Shown here one piece after another: positions 43,278 to 53,324 of a stretch of DNA of 64,000 bases. This DNA comes from Maritimibacter sp. 55A14. GTDB taxonomy: Bacteria; Pseudomonadota; Alphaproteobacteria; Rhodobacterales; Rhodobacteraceae. The stretch spans positions 62,001 to 126,000 of the forward strand of contig NZ_QEYE01000012.1 in the NCBI RefSeq assembly GCF_003122205.1, written 5' to 3'. The position numbers and the translations under genes were made by a program. A model generated the notes under the pieces. It saw only the letters and a program-made list of their open reading frames with translations. It searched no databases and had not been told where the DNA came from. Position 1 is the first letter of the stretch. The number at the start of each line of letters is the position of its first letter.

Positions 43278-43330
43278 CAGGCAAGGCCCCGCCAAAACCG
43301 CCACCCGCACCGCTGCGTCTGGAGCAGGAG

Positions 43331-43430
43331 CCTCCGGCGGGAGTATTTTCGGGAAAGATGAAGACGCACCACTTGCTGCTTCATCTTTCGAAAAATACTC
43401 CAAGGGGGTCCGGGGGGCAGCGCCCCCCGG
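43331..43430. repeat. Intergenic repeat element (copy 2) with GC hairpin
   Basis: CCTCCGGCGG leads into two near-complementary arms, 43340–43363 and 43379–43401, with the same core (GGAGTATTTT... / ...AAATACTCC) as the element at 4652–4715. A second structure follows: a perfect 9-bp stem CCGGGGGGC / GCCCCCCGG (43410–43418 / 43422–43430) with a 3-nt loop. Both lie in the 188-bp gap between the haemoglobin and YcjF-like genes. Neither has a T tract. I recall very similar motifs between many rhodobacterial genes, which I cannot check here. Confidence 0.82.
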
Positions 43431-43465
43431 CTCCGAACAAATGAACCTGCGCCGCAGGCGCGCAT

Positions 43466-44467
43466 TCAGCTTCGGTCGAAAAGCCCTGTGAGCGCGCGTT
43501 GCACCAGCGAGGTGACGCGCGGGCGCGGCGCGGCGCGGAAGGGCAGCGGGCGGCAGACTTCCATCGCGGCGATGCCCACGCGCGCGGTCAGCGCGCCGTT
43601 GACCACACCTTCGCCGAAGCGCCGGGATATCTTCGAGACCAGTCCGCCGCCCGCGACCGACCCAATCAGGTCGTCGCCCACCGCAACGGCGCCGGTGGCG
43701 ACCAGATGGGTCAGCACCGCGCGCATCACCCGCCAGGAGCCGAACAGCCCGGCGCGCCCGCCATATATCTCTGCCAGCCGGCGCACCATGCGCAGATTGG
43801 CCGTCAGCGCAGCGACGACATCAGCCAGCGCCAGCGGAACGATCGCGGTGATCGTGGCGACCTGGCGCGCGGCGGCCTCCACCTCCAGCCGGGCCTGCGC
43901 ATCGAGCGGGGCCAGCAGTTCCGCCTCCGCCAGGTCCAGCAGGGCGTCCGCATCCAGCAGTTCCTCGCCGCGGGTCTTCACCCGCGCGCGCGCCTCGGCC
44001 AGGTCGGGTCGGCCGTCATAGAGCACCGAGAGCCGAGCGGTGACGGCCCGCGCCTCGGCCAGCACGCCACCGGCGCGCGCCGCCTCGGCGGCCCGGCGCA
44101 GGCCGTCGAGGCGCCGTAGCCGGGCCAGCGCCATCCATTCGCGCAGCGCGAGCCCGAGAGCGAGCGCAAGCACCGCCAGGCACAGCCCCAGCGCCGCGCG
44201 CCCCAGCCAGATGTTGCGTGCCATCAGCCCGTCCACGAAATCCCAGGCCGCGACGGTCAGGATGAAGAGCAGCAGCGCGCCCCCCGCTCGCCAGAGCCAG
44301 CGCACCAGCGGCGAACCCCGCCGCGCCGTCAGCGCGGCCATCGCGCGCATCCCGCGCCCTTCCGGCGCCGCGGCGGCATCACGATCGGGCACCGGAGCCG
44401 CCGTGGCGGGGGTTTCCGCGGCAGGAGCATCCTCGTCCAGCTCGATGAGCACCGGGGAGCGGCTCAT
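43466..44467 (-). CDS. ycjF: YcjF-family (TIGR01620/DUF697) membrane protein
   Basis: The ATG at 44467 gives 333 residues; the frame upstream of it is antisense to non-coding sequence. After an acidic, Ala/Pro-rich N-terminus there are two transmembrane segments (about 60–110). The DUF697 C-terminal domain follows, with LADVVAALTANLRMVRRLAEIYGG and VATGAVAVGDDLIG. YcjF and YcjX are stress-related inner-membrane proteins with no defined function. It follows the YcjX gene by 44 bp, the standard pairing. Confidence 0.87.
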   Translation of the reverse strand: MSRSPVLIELDEDAPAAETPATAAPVPDRDAAAAPEGRGMRAMAALTARRGSPLVRWLWRAGGALLLFILTVAAWDFVDGLMARNIWLGRAALGLCLAVLALALGLALREWMALARLRRLDGLRRAAEAARAGGVLAEARAVTARLSVLYDGRPDLAEARARVKTRGEELLDADALLDLAEAELLAPLDAQARLEVEAAARQVATITAIVPLALADVVAALTANLRMVRRLAEIYGGRAGLFGSWRVMRAVLTHLVATGAVAVGDDLIGSVAGGGLVSKISRRFGEGVVNGALTARVGIAAMEVCRPLPFRAAPRPRVTSLVQRALTGLFDRS

Positions 44468-44511
44468 GGGCGTCTCCTTCTCTGGTCGTCGGCCGGGTCC
44501 GGGGCGGCGGG

Positions 44512-45954
44512 TCATCGCAACCGGTCCCCGAAAAGGAACTCCGCCGCCCGGTCCAGCCGGATATGCGGCGGCCCTTCGCCGGGGCGCATCGACAGGCGGG
44601 CGGGCGCGAAATCCATCACCCGGTAGTCGCCATCGAGCCAGCGTTTCGCGCCCTCGCGCGCCGGGCCGAGCAGCAGGGCGGGATCTTCCGGCAGGTCGCC
44701 GGGGTGGAGCGCCGCCTGCCGGCCGCCCTCCAGCAGCCGGCCGCGCACGCAATCCAGGCTGCGGCCCTCGTGGCGCACCGTCTCCTCCACCGTGGCGCGC
44801 AGGGCCGCGATCGACATGGCCGCGGTCGCGGCGCCGGCGAAATCGGCGCGCCGCCGGGCATCCGCCAGCAGCGCCTCCATGATCGCGGTCAGGCGCGGAT
44901 GCTGCGAATGGTGCAGGTGGTCGGCCTTGGTGGCGGCGAAGAGGATCCGCTCCACCCGCTTGCCGAGAATGCCCGAGAGCCAGGTATTCCGGCCGGGCCG
45001 GAAGGCGCGCAGGATATCGGTCATGGCGCCGCGCAATTCTTCCACCGCGCGCGGGCCGGCATGGATGGCGCCAAGCGTGTCGGTCAGCACGATCTGCCGG
45101 TCGATCCGGGCGAAGTGGTCGCGGAAGAACGGCTTGACGACCTGCCCCTTGTAGGCCTCGTAGCGGCGCTCCATCTCGCGCCAGAGGCTACGCCGCCCCG
45201 CGCCGGGCGCGGGCGGCAGCGGCGCGAAGGTCAGCACCGGGGAGCCCGCCATCTCGCCGGGCAGCAGGAACCGGCCCGGCGTGCAGTCCGACAGGCCCAG
45301 GGACCGCGCCGTGCGCAACCAATCCGTGTAGGCCGAGGCGAGCGTCTGTGCCTGCGGTTCAGCGAAATCGGCGGCCGGGTCCGCCGCCTCCAGCGCCGCG
45401 AGAAGCACGCCGGCATCCGCGCCTGCGCCGCGCGCGCGCGCCCGGCCGAGTACATGCGCGGACCAGTCGGAATAGCTGCGCTCCAGAAGTCCCAGATCGA
45501 GCAGCCATTCGCCCGGATAGTCGACGATATCGAGATGCACGGTGCGCGGCCCGGAGAGCCCGGCGATCAGGCCCGATGGCTGCACCTTGAGCGACAGGCG
45601 CAACTGGCTGACATGGCGCGTGCCGTCGGGCCAGTGCGGCTCGGGACCGGTCAGCGCGGCAAGGTGGCGTTCATAGTCGAAGCGCGGCACCGTGTCGTCG
45701 GGCTGCGGCTGCAGCCACACCGCGCGGATCGCGCCCGAGGCCGCGGCCTGAAGCTGCGGCATCCGGCCCCGGTCCATAAGATTGGCGACGAGCGAGGTGA
45801 TGAAGACGGTCTTGCCCGCCCGCGAAAGCCCGGTCACGCCCAGCCGGATCACCGGCTCGAAGAGCAGCCCGCCCAGTTCGGCACCGGCGCGTTCGATCCG
45901 CCGGGTCACGCCATCCGCGATATCTGCCAGTCCAACCAAGAACGCCTGCTCCAT
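44512..45954 (-). CDS. ycjX: YcjX-family P-loop GTPase-like protein
   Basis: From ATG 45954 (MEQAFLVGLADIADGVTRRI) there are 480 residues, the usual YcjX size; the longer frame to 46023 lacks conservation. The P-loop is GLSRAGKT (42–49) and a Walker B-like strand DIVDYPGEWLLDLGLL follows. A further conserved block is LFAATKADHLHHSQH. YcjX is a predicted nucleotide-binding protein of the Psp-associated envelope stress group in gammaproteobacteria. No pspA or other psp genes lie near it here. Confidence 0.9.
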   Translation of the reverse strand: MEQAFLVGLADIADGVTRRIERAGAELGGLLFEPVIRLGVTGLSRAGKTVFITSLVANLMDRGRMPQLQAAASGAIRAVWLQPQPDDTVPRFDYERHLAALTGPEPHWPDGTRHVSQLRLSLKVQPSGLIAGLSGPRTVHLDIVDYPGEWLLDLGLLERSYSDWSAHVLGRARARGAGADAGVLLAALEAADPAADFAEPQAQTLASAYTDWLRTARSLGLSDCTPGRFLLPGEMAGSPVLTFAPLPPAPGAGRRSLWREMERRYEAYKGQVVKPFFRDHFARIDRQIVLTDTLGAIHAGPRAVEELRGAMTDILRAFRPGRNTWLSGILGKRVERILFAATKADHLHHSQHPRLTAIMEALLADARRRADFAGAATAAMSIAALRATVEETVRHEGRSLDCVRGRLLEGGRQAALHPGDLPEDPALLLGPAREGAKRWLDGDYRVMDFAPARLSMRPGEGPPHIRLDRAAEFLFGDRLR

Positions 45955-46069
45955 CCTGCCCGCCGGGCAAAGATAGGCGCGATCCGCGCGGGTTCCTAGA
46001 GACGAGAGACGCCCGGACGCCACGGCACGCCCCCTTGCGGGCCGCGCGGGCGCGCGCTATCGCCACGCC

Positions 46070-46837
46070 ATGCCCCGCTATGCACTCCAGATCGAATACG
46101 ACGGCACGCCCTTCGCGGGCTGGCAACGGCAGGCCGACCAGCCCTCGGTGCAGGCTGCGCTGGAGGCGGCGCTCGCGCGGCTGGACCCCGGCCCGCATGG
46201 CGTCGCGGCGGCGGGGCGCACCGATTCCGGCGTGCATGCGCTGGCACAGGTCGCGCATTGCGAGCTGGCCCGCGATTGGGAGCCGTTCCGCCTGATGGAG
46301 GCGCTCAACCACCACCTGAAGCCCGCGCCGGTGGCGGTGATGCGCGCCGCGCGGGCTGCAGAAGACTTCCACGCCCGGTTCTCGGCCATTGAGCGGCGCT
46401 ACCTCTTCCGGCTGGTCAGCCGCCGCGCACCCGTCACCCATGACCGCGGCCGGGTCTGGCAGGTGCGCAACGCGCTGGCGCCGGAGCCGATGCGGGAGGC
46501 GGCGCGGCATCTCGTGGGTCGGCACGATTTCACGACCTTCCGCGCCACGCTCTGCCAGGCAAAATCGCCGGTGAAGACGCTCGACGCGCTGGAGATCGAG
46601 GCGCTTGCCTATCCGGGCGGGCAGGAGTTCCGTTTCCGTCTGCGGGCGCGCAGCTTCCTGCACAACCAGGTACGTAGCGTCGTGGGCACGTTGGAACGGG
46701 TCGGTGCAGGGGCGTGGACGCCCGAGGATGTGCGCGCGGCGCTAATGGCACGCGACCGCGCTGCCTGCGGGCCGGTCTGCCCGCCACAGGGACTCTACCT
46801 TGCTGGCGTGGGCTACCCCGAGGATCCGTTCGGCTGA
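46070..46837 (+). CDS. truA: tRNA pseudouridine(38–40) synthase TruA
   Basis: A 255-residue protein with the catalytic aspartate D52 in [13 protein letters not shown], the N-terminal [18 protein letters not shown] and the C-terminal [20 protein letters not shown]. It isomerises uridines in the tRNA anticodon stem. It is divergent from ycjX and convergent with the Pit gene (19-bp gap). Confidence 0.97.
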   Translation: MPRYALQIEYDGTPFAGWQRQADQPSVQAALEAALARLDPGPHGVAAAGRTDSGVHALAQVAHCELARDWEPFRLMEALNHHLKPAPVAVMRAARAAEDFHARFSAIERRYLFRLVSRRAPVTHDRGRVWQVRNALAPEPMREAARHLVGRHDFTTFRATLCQAKSPVKTLDALEIEALAYPGGQEFRFRLRARSFLHNQVRSVVGTLERVGAGAWTPEDVRAALMARDRAACGPVCPPQGLYLAGVGYPEDPFG

Positions 46838-46856
46838 GCGGCGCGCGGGCGGCGGC

Positions 46857-48338
46857 TCAGACCACGGCGGCGCTGATGATCATGTAGATCAGCCCGGACA
46901 TCGCGGCGGCCGCGGGCACGGTGATGACCCAGGCCGCGATCACTGTCATGAAATGCGACCGGCGCACCAGTTTGCGGCGCTTTCGCTCGGCCGCGGCGAC
47001 GCGCATCCCCATGCTGCCGCCCACGCTGTTCTGCCGGGCGCGGCGCTCCATGTACCACTCGCGGAAGAACCCCACGCCAAAGACGCCGCCCACCGCGATA
47101 TGGGTGGAACTGACGGGCAGGCCCAGCCAGGACGCAATGATCACCGTAATCGCCGCCGACAGCGCCACGCAATAGGCGCGCATCGGGTTGAGCTTGGTGA
47201 TCTGGCTGCCGACCAGACGGATCAGCTTGGGACCGAAGAGCAGCAGACCGAAGGAGATGCCCAGCGCGCCGATCACCATGACCCAGACGGGAATAGCGAC
47301 CTTGGCAGCGGCGTCGCCCTGCTCGACCGCATGGACTATGGCCGCGAGCGGCCCCACCGCGTTGGCCACGTCATTGGCGCCGTGGGCGAAGGACAGCAAC
47401 GCCGCCGAGAACACCAGCGGAAGGCCGAAAAGCGTCTTGAGCGAGCGGTTTCGGTTCTCCATCCCCTCCGACTGGCGGTGGATCAGCGGCGCGGTCAGGA
47501 CATAGCTCACGGCCCCGACCACCGCGCCGATCAGGAGCGCCGCGCCGATGTCTATCGAGACGATGCGCTTGAGGCCCTTGAGCGCCAGATAGGTTGCGAA
47601 AGCCCCCGCCATCACGCCGATCAGCACCGGCACCCAGCGCCGGGCGGCGGCGATCTTGTCGTCCTGGTAGATGATATTGGCCTTGATGAAAGCCAGGCAG
47701 GCGGCGGCGATGGCACCGCCCAGCACCGGCGAGATCACCCAGCTTGCCGCGATCGCGCCCATCGTGGGCCAGCTTACAGCGCTCATCCCCGCCGCGGCGA
47801 TGCCCGCGCCCATGACGCCGCCCACAACGGAATGCGTGGTGGAGACGGGCGCGCCCACATAGGTCGCCAGGTTGACCCAGAGCGCCGAGGAGATCAGTGC
47901 CGCCATCATCGCCCAGATGAAGATGCGGGGGTCGGCGACGCTGGCCGGGTCGATGATGCCCTTCGAGATGGTGGAGACCACGTCGCCGCCGGCCAGGAGC
48001 GCGCCGGCGCTCTCGAAAAGCGCCGCGATCACCAGAGCGCCGCCCATGGTCAGCGCCCGTGCACCCACGGCGGGGCCCATGTTGTTGGCCACGTCGTTGG
48101 CGCCTATATTGAGCGCCATATAGGCCCCGAATGCCGAGGCCGCGACGACGATCAGCGACGCGGGCTGCTGTCCGAAGAAGAAGGAGACCGCCAGCATCGC
48201 CAGAACGATGAAGGCCAGCGAGATGCCTGGAGCCACGAGCGGACGGGCAATGTACTGCGTCGCCGTCTCGACCTGGCTGATCCGGTTCAGATCCTTGTCC
48301 AGCGTGCGCCACTGGTTGCCTTTCGGCCCGTCGCTCAT
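46857..48338 (-). CDS. pit: Inorganic phosphate transporter, Pit family
   Basis: I start at ATG 48338 (MSDGPKGNQWRTLDKDLNRI), where GGGGGG lies 5 nt upstream, giving 493 residues; an in-frame start at 48359 exists. About ten membrane segments carry two inverted PiT repeats with the signature GANDVANNMGPAVGA near the N-terminal half and GANDVANAVGPLAAI in the C-terminal half. Pit proteins import metal-phosphate in symport with protons or sodium. The N-terminal soluble extension of about 40 residues before the first helix is longer than in E. coli PitA. Confidence 0.93.
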   Translation of the reverse strand: MSDGPKGNQWRTLDKDLNRISQVETATQYIARPLVAPGISLAFIVLAMLAVSFFFGQQPASLIVVAASAFGAYMALNIGANDVANNMGPAVGARALTMGGALVIAALFESAGALLAGGDVVSTISKGIIDPASVADPRIFIWAMMAALISSALWVNLATYVGAPVSTTHSVVGGVMGAGIAAAGMSAVSWPTMGAIAASWVISPVLGGAIAAACLAFIKANIIYQDDKIAAARRWVPVLIGVMAGAFATYLALKGLKRIVSIDIGAALLIGAVVGAVSYVLTAPLIHRQSEGMENRNRSLKTLFGLPLVFSAALLSFAHGANDVANAVGPLAAIVHAVEQGDAAAKVAIPVWVMVIGALGISFGLLLFGPKLIRLVGSQITKLNPMRAYCVALSAAITVIIASWLGLPVSSTHIAVGGVFGVGFFREWYMERRARQNSVGGSMGMRVAAAERKRRKLVRRSHFMTVIAAWVITVPAAAAMSGLIYMIISAAVV

Positions 48339-48464
48339 TGCATCCCCCCGGACTGTCACAAGACTTTCACAATGCCGGGTTCCGGCTAAGCCAGGTCGCG
48401 CACCGGATCAAGCGCCAAGACGGTTTATACGAGCGGGAACGCGCCCCGGCCGGGGCGCGTCGGC

Positions 48465-48923
48465 TCAGAATGCGGCCAGAATGTCACGCAATTCGGGTTC
48501 GTCGACCATGTTCGCGGCTTCCTTGGGTGCCACCCATTTCAGCCGCCGTTCCGTCTGTTCGGGGAAATCGCTGGTCATGTCCTGTACTTCCATGGGGAAG
48601 ACATCGACCTCGCAGACCTGGTTCATGCCGTCCTCGCCCTGTTTGACATAGGTGAAGCGGCCCAGCGGGCGGCGGTCGATCCGGCCGGTTTTCACGCCGG
48701 CCTCTTCCCAGGCTTCCTGCATCGCGGTGCCGGGGGCGTCATAGCCTTCCATTGGCCAGCCCTTGGGAAGGATCCAGCGGCCGGTATCGCGGCTGGTGAT
48801 CATCAAGACCTGTTTTCCGTCGTCTGTCCTGCGATAGCATAGCGCGGCGACCTGAACCCGCGGGGGGCGGCGCAGCAGCGGTTTCACGACCTCGGACCAG
48901 GCCCTCTCAAAAAGCGTTCCCAT
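48465..48923 (-). CDS. NUDIX hydrolase
   Basis: From ATG 48923 (MGTLFERAWSEVVKPLLRRPP) the protein has 152 residues. The Nudix region reads LPKGWPMEGYDAPGTAMQEAWEEAGV. Compared with G-x5-E-x7-REUxEExGU the first Glu is Tyr and the Arg is Gln, while the metal-binding EExG core (AWEEAG) is intact. Such proteins resemble diphosphoinositol-polyphosphate/Ap4A-type hydrolases. The substrate is unknown. An AT-rich promoter lies just upstream. Confidence 0.88.
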   Translation of the reverse strand: MGTLFERAWSEVVKPLLRRPPRVQVAALCYRRTDDGKQVLMITSRDTGRWILPKGWPMEGYDAPGTAMQEAWEEAGVKTGRIDRRPLGRFTYVKQGEDGMNQVCEVDVFPMEVQDMTSDFPEQTERRLKWVAPKEAANMVDEPELRDILAAF

Positions 48924-48963
48924 GACAAATCCTGCCTTGTCTTTTTTTGTTATGTGGGAAACA

Positions 48964-48991
48964 TATATATGGGAAAATTTCGTGAATTCAA
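48964..48991 (-). promoter_or_regulatory. Candidate promoter of the NUDIX gene
   Basis: On the minus strand TTGAAT (48991–48986), a 16-nt spacer and TATATA (48969–48964) stand out in an AT-rich island. The island lies between the gckA stop and the NUDIX start, 41 bp upstream of the ATG. Confidence 0.5.
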
Positions 48992-49015
48992 CGTTAAAGC
49001 GGTTCGCGGCGCGGT

Positions 49016-50272
49016 TCAGCCGGCCAGCACCGCGACCTGAAGGTCGGCGACATTGGTTCCCGTCGCCCCCGTCACGAGCAGCGCGTCGGCGGCCCTCAGC
49101 AGGGCATTGCTGTTGTTCTCGGCCAGTTCCACATCCAGGTCCAGCCCGCTGGACGCGATCCGCGCGAGGGTGTCCGGCGTGACCAGCCCGCCCGCGGCAT
49201 CGGTCGGGCCGTCGCGGCCGTCCGTGCCGCCGCTCAGGAAGGCCCAGTCGCTGGACGGGCCTTCGCGGTCGAGCGCGCGCGCCACATGCAGGCAAAGCTC
49301 CTGATTGCGCCCGCCCAGCCCCTCGCCCCGGACCCGCACGGTCGTCTCGCCTCCGAAAAGCAGCACCGCCGGCCCCTGCCCCACGGCCTTGCGCATGGCC
49401 GCCGCGATCTCCTGCGCGGCCGCCTCCACATCGCCCACGAGCGGCGCCTCCCGCAGATTAGCCGCGAAACCCTCCGGCACCGCGCCGGCCATGGCCCGCA
49501 GGCTGACCGCGTTGGAACCGATGATGCGGTTACGGGCGGCGCTGTCGGTGCGGCGATCCGGCGGCGGGCCTGACAGAGCGCGGCGCACGCTCTCGGGCGC
49601 GCGGTCCCACAGGCGGTGGGCGCGCAGCAGGCGTTCCGCGGCGTCGGGCGCGTCACCGGGTTGCACCATCGGCCCCGACGCGATGGCCGAGAGGTCGTCG
49701 CCCGGCACGTCCGACAGGATCAGCGCCGTGACCTTGGCCGGGTCGGCGAGCCATGTCAGCCCGCCGCCCTTGAGGAGCGACAGGCGGCGGCGCACCGTGT
49801 TGATCTCGCCGATCGCCAAGCCTGAGTGCACCAGAAGGTCGTTGAGCGCGATCTTGTCCTCCAGCGGCACGCCCGGAACCGGTGCGGGCAACAGCGCCGA
49901 TCCGCCCCCCGAGAGCAGCACGACGATCCGGTCCCCCGACCAGGCGGTGGAAAGTTTGCGGATCAGCAACTTCGCGGCCCGCGCACCGTTCTCGTCCGGT
50001 GTCGGGTGGCCGGCGGAATGGCATTCGCAGCCCTCCAGCGTCGCGGCGTTCTCGTAATTCGTGACCAGGAAGGCCTTGTCCGGCTTCTTCGCCGCCATCG
50101 CCGCGCGCATCATCGGCACCGCGGCCTTGCCGATGGCGACATAGGTCAGGAAGCCGCGGGCGCGCACGATACCCGGATCCTCCGCCAGCGCCTGCGCCAC
50201 GGCGCGTTCGGGATCGGCGGCGGCGAGGCCCGCGTCGAAACAGGCCCGCGCGATCGCGCTCGGCTCGGCCAT
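49016..50272 (-). CDS. gckA: Glycerate 2-kinase (MOFRL family)
   Basis: A 418-residue protein of the GckA/TtuD type. Visible blocks are TYVAIGKAAVPMMRAA, the glycine-rich VLLSGGGSALLPAP, INTVRRRLSLLKGGGL, and the C-terminal MOFRL region GRNQELCLHVARAL and LSGGTDGRDGPTDAAGG. It phosphorylates D-glycerate to 2-phosphoglycerate with ATP in the cytosol. It is the last gene of a six-gene operon, 3 bp after hprA, where it would consume the glycerate made by HprA. In the serine cycle its product feeds enolase and PEP carboxylase. Confidence 0.92.
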   Translation of the reverse strand: MAEPSAIARACFDAGLAAADPERAVAQALAEDPGIVRARGFLTYVAIGKAAVPMMRAAMAAKKPDKAFLVTNYENAATLEGCECHSAGHPTPDENGARAAKLLIRKLSTAWSGDRIVVLLSGGGSALLPAPVPGVPLEDKIALNDLLVHSGLAIGEINTVRRRLSLLKGGGLTWLADPAKVTALILSDVPGDDLSAIASGPMVQPGDAPDAAERLLRAHRLWDRAPESVRRALSGPPPDRRTDSAARNRIIGSNAVSLRAMAGAVPEGFAANLREAPLVGDVEAAAQEIAAAMRKAVGQGPAVLLFGGETTVRVRGEGLGGRNQELCLHVARALDREGPSSDWAFLSGGTDGRDGPTDAAGGLVTPDTLARIASSGLDLDVELAENNSNALLRAADALLVTGATGTNVADLQVAVLAG

Positions 50273-50275
50273 CGC

Positions 50276-51256
50276 TCAGACCACCCTGTTGGGCAGGTCC
50301 CGGCCGGCGAAGAACGCCTCGGCATTGTCGATGGCGCGCATGCCCATCGCCAGCCGCGTGGTGGCGGTGGCGCTGCCCAGATGCGGGGCCAGCACGACAT
50401 TCTCGAGCCCGCGCAACTCGTCCCCGACATGCGGCTCGGCCTCGTAGACATCGAGCCCCGCCCCCGCGATCCGCCGCTCCGTCAAAGCCGCCGTCAGCGC
50501 GGCCTCGTCCACCACGTCGCCGCGCGCGGTGTTGATGAGATAGCCCGTGGGCTTCATCCGCGCGAGCGCCGCCGCATCGACGATATGCCGTGTCTCCGCC
50601 CCGCCCGGACAGTGGAGCGAGACAAAATCCGCAGCTTCCATGACATCGCCCACACTGTCCAGTTGCCGCGCGCCGTAGCGTGCGGCCTCGGCGTCGTCCA
50701 CCTTCGAGCGGTTGTGGAAGACCACGTCCATGCCGAAGCCGTGATGGCCGCGCTGCGCCATCGCCTTGCCAATGCGCCCGAATCCGATGATCCCCAGCGT
50801 GGCACCCGCGACCTGCGCGCCGATCATATGGGTCGGCCGCCAGCCGGCCCAGTTGCCGGACCGCAATTCGCGCTCTCCCTCGCCGATGCGCCTTGCGGCG
50901 GCCAGCAGCAGACCCATCGCCAGGTCGGCGGTGGCGTCGGTCAGCACGCCGGGCGTGTTCGTCACCGCGATGCCGGCCTCCCGCGCGGCGGCGGTGTCGA
51001 TATGGTTGTGACCAACGCCGTAATTGGCCAGCAGCCGCACCCGACGGTCCGGCACCGTGTAGAAATCCGGCGGGATCCGATCCGACACCGTGGGCAGCAC
51101 CGCGTCATAGTCCTGCGCGGCGGCGATCATTGCGTCCGGACCCAGCGGCGTGTCGTCCTCGTTCAGCGTAACGTCGAAGAGCGCCCGCAGGCGGTCCTCT
51201 GCCTTGTCCGGCCAGCGCCGGGTGACGAGTACCCTGGGCCGTTCCGTATCGCTCAT
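50276..51256 (-). CDS. hprA: Hydroxypyruvate reductase / D-glycerate dehydrogenase
   Basis: The ATG at 51256 overlaps the mtkB stop (ATGA) and gives 326 residues. Motifs are the Rossmann GFGRIG at 158–163 and the catalytic triad R245 (NTARGD), E274 (YEAEP) and H292 (APHLGS). This is the GyaR/HprA type rather than GhrA. It reduces hydroxypyruvate to D-glycerate with NAD(P)H. Its place between mtkB and gckA in a serine-cycle operon makes hydroxypyruvate, made by SgaA, the likely substrate. It could also act on glyoxylate. Confidence 0.91.
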   Translation of the reverse strand: MSDTERPRVLVTRRWPDKAEDRLRALFDVTLNEDDTPLGPDAMIAAAQDYDAVLPTVSDRIPPDFYTVPDRRVRLLANYGVGHNHIDTAAAREAGIAVTNTPGVLTDATADLAMGLLLAAARRIGEGERELRSGNWAGWRPTHMIGAQVAGATLGIIGFGRIGKAMAQRGHHGFGMDVVFHNRSKVDDAEAARYGARQLDSVGDVMEAADFVSLHCPGGAETRHIVDAAALARMKPTGYLINTARGDVVDEAALTAALTERRIAGAGLDVYEAEPHVGDELRGLENVVLAPHLGSATATTRLAMGMRAIDNAEAFFAGRDLPNRVV

Positions 51257-52134
51257 GCCACCATGGCCTCCACCGTCTTGCCGAAGGACGAGGGCGTCGG
51301 CACGATATGAACCCCCGCCTGCTTGAGGATGTCCACCTTTTCCTGCGCGCTTTCCCCGAAGGCCGAGACGATGGCCCCCGCATGGCCCATCCGCCGGCCC
51401 TTGGGCGCCGAAAGCCCCGCGATATAGGCCGCCACCGGCTTCTTCATGCGGTCGCGGATATATTCGGCCGCCTCGGCCTCCTGCGGGCCACCGATCTCGC
51501 CCACCAGGACCACCGCGTCGGTGTCCGGGTCCTTCTCGAACATCTCCAGGATGTCGCGGAAGGAAGAGCCGTTGATCGGATCGCCGCCGATGCCCACCGA
51601 GGTCGATACGCCGATGCCGTGGTCCTTCATCTGGCTCGCAGCCTCGTAGCCTAGCGTGCCCGACCGGCCGATGATGCCCACCCGTCCAGGCAGGTAGATA
51701 TGCGGCGGCATCAGCCCTGCGAAAGCCTGGCCGGGACTGATGATGCCTGCGCAGTTCGGGCCGATGAGCCGCATCCGCTTCTCCGCCTTGTAGCGGCGCA
51801 TGAAGCGTTTCACCCGGATCATGTCCTGGGTGGGGATGCCGTCTGCCACGCAGACGCAGGTGCGGATGCCGCTGTCGGCGCATTCCATGATCGCGTCCGA
51901 CGCGAAAGGCGGCGGGACAAAACAGATCGCCACCTCGGCGCCGGTCTCGGACACTGCGCCCTTCACCGTGTTGAAGACCGGCAGGCCCAGATGCTTGGTG
52001 CCGCCCTTGCCCGGCGTGACCCCGCCGACGACCCGGGTGCCGTACTTGATCATCTCCTCGCTGTGGAAGCTGCCGATCCGGCCGGTCAGCCCCAGCACCA
52101 GCACGGGTGTGTTCTTGTTGATGATGATGGCCAT
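51253..52134 (-). CDS. mtkB: Malate–CoA ligase, alpha subunit
   Basis: The ATG at 52134 ([20 protein letters not shown]) gives 293 residues with a CoA-binding Rossmann domain, [10 protein letters not shown], the GxSGTLGYE loop and the phosphohistidine H251 in MGHAGAIVS. The family covers SucD and MtkB. I call it MtkB because it is coupled to mtkA and lies directly behind mcl, sgaA and with hprA. MtkAB makes malyl-CoA from malate, CoA and ATP. The TCA-cycle sucCD should be elsewhere in the genome. Confidence 0.9.
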   Translation of the reverse strand: MAIIINKNTPVLVLGLTGRIGSFHSEEMIKYGTRVVGGVTPGKGGTKHLGLPVFNTVKGAVSETGAEVAICFVPPPFASDAIMECADSGIRTCVCVADGIPTQDMIRVKRFMRRYKAEKRMRLIGPNCAGIISPGQAFAGLMPPHIYLPGRVGIIGRSGTLGYEAASQMKDHGIGVSTSVGIGGDPINGSSFRDILEMFEKDPDTDAVVLVGEIGGPQEAEAAEYIRDRMKKPVAAYIAGLSAPKGRRMGHAGAIVSAFGESAQEKVDILKQAGVHIVPTPSSFGKTVEAMVA

Positions 52135-52138
52135 GGCG

Positions 52139-53314
52139 TTATCCTTGCGCGTTCGATTTCCAGGCCGCAACCACCTTTTCGGCGGCCTCGGCAAGCGTGT
52201 CGGCGGTGGTGATGTCGAGTTTCGAGTCGGCGAGGATTTTCCGGCCCTCCTCGACATTGGTGCCCGAGAGCCGCACCACCAGCGGGATTTTCAGCTCCAG
52301 TTCCCGCACCGCGCGCACCACGCCCTCGGCGATCCAGTCGCAGCGGTTGATGCCGGCGAAGATGTTGACGAGGATTGCCTCCACATTCGGGTCGTTGAGC
52401 ACCGCCCGGAAGGACTTGAGCACCCGGTCGGGCGACGCCCCGCCGCCGACATCGAGAAAGTTCGCAGGCTCGCCGCCAGCCATCTTGATCATGTCGAGCG
52501 TCGCCATCGCCAGCCCGGCACCGTTGACTACGCAGCCGATCTGCCCGTCGAGCCCGATATAGTTCAGGCCGCGGTCGCTGGCATAGGTCTCGCGCGAATC
52601 CTCCTGGCTCTTGTCGCGCAGTTCGGAAATTTGCGGACGGCGGAAAAGCGCGTTCTCGTCGAAGGACAGCTTCGCGTCGAGCGCCACGATCTCGCCGGCG
52701 CCGGTGACGACCAGCGGATTGATTTCCACCATCGCGGCGTCAAGTTCCTGGAACGCCTTGTAGCAGGCGATCAGCGTCTTGACCGCCTGCGGGATCAGCG
52801 CCGGGTCGAGCCCCAGCGAGAACGCGATCTCGCGCGCCTGGAACGCCTCCATCCCCACGGCGGGATCGACCACCGAGCGGATGATGCTGTCGGGCTTCTC
52901 GGCCGAGATGTCCTCGATCTCCATCCCGCCCTCGGCGGAGGCCACGACCACGATCCGCTCATCCTTGCGGTCCATGACGAAGCCCAGGTAGATCTCCTGC
53001 TGGATATCCGTCGCTTCCTCGACATAGAGTCGGCCCACCAGCTTGCCCTGCGGGCCGGTCTGGTGGGTCACGAGCCGCTTGCCCAGCATCGAGTCCGCGG
53101 CCTCCAGCACCTCGCGCTCGGTCGCGCAGATCTTCACACCGCCGGCCTTGCCGCGCGCGCCGGAATGGATCTGCGCCTTGACGACCCAACGCTCGCCCGA
53201 AAGCTCCTGCGTGCGGTAGACGGCCTGTTCGGGACTGTAGGCGATGCCGCCGCGCGGCACGTTGACGCCGAAGCCACGCAGCAATTCCTTGGCCTGGTAT
53301 TCGTGAATGTCCAT
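52139..53314 (-). CDS. mtkA: Malate–CoA ligase, beta subunit
   Basis: A 391-residue ATP-grasp protein beginning [20 protein letters not shown] with the SucC-like layout: [41 protein letters not shown] for metal/ATP and the C-terminal [17 protein letters not shown]. MtkA and SucC differ little by motif; the operon decides the call. It lies 10 bp after mcl and 4 bp before mtkB. With MtkB it activates malate to malyl-CoA for Mcl. Confidence 0.9.
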   Translation of the reverse strand: MDIHEYQAKELLRGFGVNVPRGGIAYSPEQAVYRTQELSGERWVVKAQIHSGARGKAGGVKICATEREVLEAADSMLGKRLVTHQTGPQGKLVGRLYVEEATDIQQEIYLGFVMDRKDERIVVVASAEGGMEIEDISAEKPDSIIRSVVDPAVGMEAFQAREIAFSLGLDPALIPQAVKTLIACYKAFQELDAAMVEINPLVVTGAGEIVALDAKLSFDENALFRRPQISELRDKSQEDSRETYASDRGLNYIGLDGQIGCVVNGAGLAMATLDMIKMAGGEPANFLDVGGGASPDRVLKSFRAVLNDPNVEAILVNIFAGINRCDWIAEGVVRAVRELELKIPLVVRLSGTNVEEGRKILADSKLDITTADTLAEAAEKVVAAWKSNAQG

Positions 53315-53324
53315 TCCTGCCCCC

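Noticed and set aside
51253..53314. TCA-cycle succinyl-CoA synthetase (sucCD).
   Set aside because: Motifs do not exclude it, but the operon with sgaA, mcl, hprA and gckA points to malate–CoA ligase.
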